Of a DNA stretch of 6,369 nt, positions 4,515 to 6,369 are shown piece by piece (the first letter of the stretch is position 1; each line of letters starts with the position of its first letter). The notes below the pieces were generated by a model. That model searched no databases and was not told the origin of the DNA. It saw only the letters and a program-made list of their open reading frames with translations. Both the position numbers and the translations under genes were made by a program. The DNA lies in assembly GCA_900554085.1 (NCBI GenBank), contig USGA01000042.1, forward strand, positions 1-6,369, written 5' to 3'. The stretch is from an uncultured Clostridia bacterium. Its GTDB lineage: Bacteria; Bacillota; Clostridia; Christensenellales; CAG-917.

Positions 4515-4826
4515 TCAGTCCTTTGTGGTGACGCGCGAACGGCACTTGGTTCCGGTGAGGGAATCCTTGACCGAAATGTTGTCGGCGGAGCAGAGCCCGT
4601 CAGTGTTGAAAGCGCAGTCGGCGGAGCATTGCACAATGCTGTCCTGACGCGCACCGTGGAATTCCTCTCCCGCTTCCACGTCGGCAAAGGATTGCGCCAG
4701 CGCGCCGCCTTCGCGTTTGATTCGGCTTAGGCACTTGGCGTTATCGCCCACGGAGATTATCCCCGCAAGGCATTTGCACTTGAGGTTGTGTTCGCAGTTG
4801 GACGTTTCGCAGCGTATTTCTTTCAT
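4515..4826 (-). CDS. DUF1540 domain-containing cysteine-rich small protein (two repeats)
   Basis: This encodes a 103-residue soluble protein without signal peptide or membrane helix. It contains two cysteine-rich repeats of the DUF1540 type. Repeat one has Cys 6, 11, 17, 19 and 32, with CLAGIISVGDNAKC; repeat two has Cys 67, 71, 79 and 95, with CSADNISVKDS. Each reads roughly C-C-x-C-A/S-x-x-I-S-V...C, spaced 61 residues apart, with a charged linker between. DUF1540 proteins occur mostly in Bacillota; their function is unknown, though the cysteine spacing suggests metal binding. The frame is open further upstream, to 4943, but the ATG at 4826 is chosen because AAGGAG lies just ahead of it and because the longer version would overlap the rplI promoter and start. 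The gene is divergent from rplI and convergent with the secretion-related pair. Confidence 0.88.
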   Translation of the reverse strand: MKEIRCETSNCEHNLKCKCLAGIISVGDNAKCLSRIKREGGALAQSFADVEAGEEFHGARQDSIVQCSADCAFNTDGLCSADNISVKDSLTGTKCRSRVTTKD

Positions 4827-4840
4827 AAGGTCTCCTTTAC

Positions 4841-4858
4841 GTCGCCTGAGCGGGCGAC
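4841..4858 (-). other. Hairpin in the 5' leader of the DUF1540 gene
   Basis: GTCGCC (4841-4846) and GGCGAC (4853-4858) form a perfect 6-bp GC stem with a 6-base loop, ending a few bases before the gene's ribosome binding site. It could modulate translation or mRNA stability. A weak - strand promoter candidate lies upstream: TTTACG (4917-4912) and TATAAA (4892-4887), with a long 19-base spacer. If real, it would put this hairpin in the leader. Confidence 0.35.
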
Positions 4859-4880
4859 TGAAACTATTGTCCCCGTCGTA

Positions 4881-4909
4881 TTGTTTTTTATACGCGCGGG
4901 TGATATAAT
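4881..4909 (+). promoter_or_regulatory. Extended -10 promoter for rplI-trmN6-rsmI
   Basis: TATAAT (4904-4909) matches the -10 consensus fully and is preceded by TGA (4901-4903), an extended -10. A weak -35, TTGTTT (4881-4886), lies 17 bases upstream. The expected start near 4915-4918 would fall within the ribosome binding site AAAGGAG (4915-4921), leaving a leader of only about 10-12 bases before the rplI ATG. The promoter spacer also carries the weak divergent - strand candidate. Confidence 0.8.
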
Positions 4910-4926
4910 TCCGTAAAGGAGTTGTT

Positions 4927-5373
4927 ATGAAAGTCATTCTCATTCAAGATGTAAAAGGCACCGGCAAAAAAGGCGAAATAGTCGAGGTCAACGACGGCTA
5001 CGCCCGCAATTTCCTGCTTAAGAAAGGTCTGGCGCAGGAAGGCACGGCGCAGAATCTGTATGTCGCCGAACAACGCGAGAAATCCAGACTGGCAAGGATA
5101 GAAGCCGAAAAAGCGGAAGCCAGGGTGATTGCCGCTAAACTTTCCGCGATGACGCTGGTCGTCAAGGCTCGCGCAGGCAGCGAAGGCGGCAAAATGTTCG
5201 GTTCCGTCACAAACGAGAACATAGCCGAGGCGCTTGCCGAACAAGGTCTTGCCGTGGACAAGAAAAAAATAGAAATCAAAGAGAGCATACGCGATTTCGG
5301 GGACTTCGAAGTCCTCGTGCGCGTGTATCCCGAAATCTCCGCGAAACTCAGGATTACGGTGGTGCGGGCGTGA
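4927..5373 (+). CDS. rplI: Large ribosomal subunit protein bL9 (L9)
   Basis: This gene encodes L9, a 50S protein near the L1 stalk with two globular domains joined by a long helix; it helps maintain reading frame. The 148-residue length is normal. The N-terminal domain shows the signature GKKGEIVEVNDGYARNFLL (about 13-31). The connecting helix (about 40-75) is rich in Glu, Lys and Ala. The C-terminal domain contains KMFGSVTNENIAEAL (about 88-102) and DKKKIEI (about 109-115). AAAGGAG lies 5 bases before the ATG. The TGA stop overlaps the GTG start of the methyltransferase gene (GTGA). In Bacillus, rplI sits with gdpP/dnaC instead; here it heads an operon of RNA-modification genes. Confidence 0.97.
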   Translation: MKVILIQDVKGTGKKGEIVEVNDGYARNFLLKKGLAQEGTAQNLYVAEQREKSRLARIEAEKAEARVIAAKLSAMTLVVKARAGSEGGKMFGSVTNENIAEALAEQGLAVDKKKIEIKESIRDFGDFEVLVRVYPEISAKLRITVVRA

Positions 5374-6077
5374 AATCCGAGGAAATCTCTCTCGGTGCTT
5401 GCGGCGGGCGTATTCTTACGGGCGACGGCTACCGCTTCACTCAGGACAGCGTTTTGCTTGCCAACCTGCTCAGGGTAGGCTCCAGGGACAGATTGCTGGA
5501 CCTGGGGTGCGGCGGCGGCGTTATAGGCGTGCTCGCTTTGCTGAAAAAAGGCGTGAGGGAAGTCGTGGGCGTTGAGAAGGAGGAGTCGACGGCGGCGCTT
5601 GCGGTGCGTAACGTCGCGCTCAACGGTTTGTCCGACAGAATGCGCGTGGTATGTGCCGATGTCGCAAACGCCCCCGAACTGCTCGGCAGGGAAAGTTTCG
5701 ACAAAGTTGTCGCCAATCCCCCCTATTACGATTTCGACGACGGTTGTTTCTGCCGCGAAGCGGCAAGCAAACGCGAAAGCGGCGATACGCTTTCGACTTT
5801 TATCGCGGCGGGCGCGGCTTGTCTGCGTTACGGAGGAGACTTCTTTATAGTACACAAAGCGGCGAGGCTCGCCGACGTGACGGAGCGTTTCAGAAAGAAC
5901 GGTCTGGAGCCCAAGCGCCTTACCTTGATTTTCCCAAGGCCGCACGCTTCCGCCGACACCTTCGTTATGGCGGCGCGCAAAGGCGGCGGCAAAGGGATTG
6001 AGGCGGACGCCCTCTTCGTGCGGGACGGCAACGGCAGTCCCACCCCCGAGTTCGAGGCACTTTACGGCAATGGCTAA
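5370..6077 (+). CDS. trmN6: tRNA1(Val) (adenine(37)-N6)-methyltransferase family protein
   Basis: This 235-residue protein belongs to the TrmN6/YfiC (YabB in Bacillus) SAM-dependent methyltransferases, which in Escherichia coli make N6-methyladenosine 37 in tRNA1(Val). Visible motifs are GYRFTQDSVLLANL (20-33), the SAM-binding motif I LLDLGCGGGVIG (42-53), the acidic end of motif II VVGVEKE (64-70) and the catalytic NPPYY (115-119). NPPY is the signature of amino methyltransferases. A late IFPRPHASADTFVM stretch is also typical of the family. The GTG start overlaps the rplI stop and gives an N-terminus that fits the family; no strong ribosome binding site precedes it, so translation is probably coupled to rplI. 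The end overlaps rsmI by 8 bases. Substrate is inferred from family; in some Bacillota the exact target is unproven. Confidence 0.92.
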   Translation: MKSEEISLGACGGRILTGDGYRFTQDSVLLANLLRVGSRDRLLDLGCGGGVIGVLALLKKGVREVVGVEKEESTAALAVRNVALNGLSDRMRVVCADVANAPELLGRESFDKVVANPPYYDFDDGCFCREAASKRESGDTLSTFIAAGAACLRYGGDFFIVHKAARLADVTERFRKNGLEPKRLTLIFPRPHASADTFVMAARKGGGKGIEADALFVRDGNGSPTPEFEALYGNG

Positions 6078-6369
6078 ACTGTATATAGTAGGCACCCCGA
6101 TAGGCAACTTAAAAGACATCACATTCAGGGCGGTGGAGGTTTTGCGCGCGGCGGACATAGTTGCCTGTGAGGACACAAGGGTGAGCCGTCCGCTCCTTGA
6201 ACATTACGGCGTCAGTGCCAGACTTATTGCATATCACAAGTTTAACGAAACGGAATGCGCGGATAAAATAGTCGAATTTGTCGAAAACGGCAAAAACGTT
6301 GCGCTTATAACAGACGCGGGTATGCCGTCGGTGTCCGACCCGGGCGCGACCGTCGCGGCTTTGGCGCGT
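6070..6369 (+). CDS. rsmI: 16S rRNA (cytidine(1402)-2'-O)-methyltransferase, N-terminal part (3' partial)
   Basis: The first 100 codons of RsmI are present; the gene runs off the window (the family is about 280 residues). RsmI methylates the 2'-OH of C1402 in the decoding centre of 16S rRNA using SAM. The N-terminus shows YIVGTPIGNLKDITFRA (5-21), CEDTR (33-37), AYHKFNE (54-60) and the hallmark LITDAGMPSVSDPG (79-92), all typical of the tetrapyrrole methylase fold used by this enzyme. The ATG lies inside the end of trmN6 (8-base overlap); only a distant GAGG (6054-6057) serves as ribosome binding site, so coupled translation is likely. The trmN6-rsmI order is common in Bacillota (yabB-...-yabC in Bacillus). 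Confidence 0.97.
   Translation, partial: MAKLYIVGTPIGNLKDITFRAVEVLRAADIVACEDTRVSRPLLEHYGVSARLIAYHKFNETECADKIVEFVENGKNVALITDAGMPSVSDPGATVAALAR

Overview
The window looks like a chromosomal segment of a Gram-positive, Clostridia-type (Bacillota) bacterium of moderate GC content. Reasons: AGGAGG-type ribosome binding sites, an L10-leader attenuator of Bacillota type, a DUF1540 protein, a TasA/SipW-type signal motif and the pairing of trmN6 with rsmI. No species can be named from the sequence.

Positions 1-2640 hold the classic ribosomal-protein cluster, all on the + strand: the 3' end of nusG, then rplK (L11), rplA (L1), rplJ (L10) and rplL (L7/L12). Two controls can be read. A short stem-internal-loop before rplK resembles the Bacillota L1-type leader. 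Before rplJ lies a 252-base stretch with two strong hairpins, a near-consensus promoter (TTGACA-17-TAAAAT), an L10(L12)4-binding leader and an intrinsic terminator acting as attenuator. A strong terminator follows rplL, and rpoB, the usual next gene, is not there.

Positions 2641-4460 hold an accessory two-gene unit with overlapping stop and start codons. The first gene encodes an unrecognised secreted protein whose signal region ends in GTLAAF, like the SipW substrate TasA. The second encodes a two-transmembrane protein that aligns in layout with SipW/ER-type signal peptidase I but has no recognisable catalytic Ser or His. This pair is the most interesting content of the window: a probable pseudo-signal peptidase coupled to a SipW-type substrate. 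A 14-bp symmetrical hairpin ends this unit and also the convergent DUF1540 gene at 4515-4826 on the - strand.

Positions 4861-6369 hold a second housekeeping unit on the + strand behind an extended -10 promoter: rplI (L9), trmN6 (tRNA adenine-N6 methyltransferase) and the start of rsmI (16S rRNA 2'-O-methyltransferase, cut by the window end). The genes overlap by 3-8 bases, so they are probably translationally coupled. Overall, two translation-machinery units flank a small secretion-related island and a cysteine-rich small protein. No tRNA, rRNA, CRISPR array, insertion sequence or phage gene was seen.
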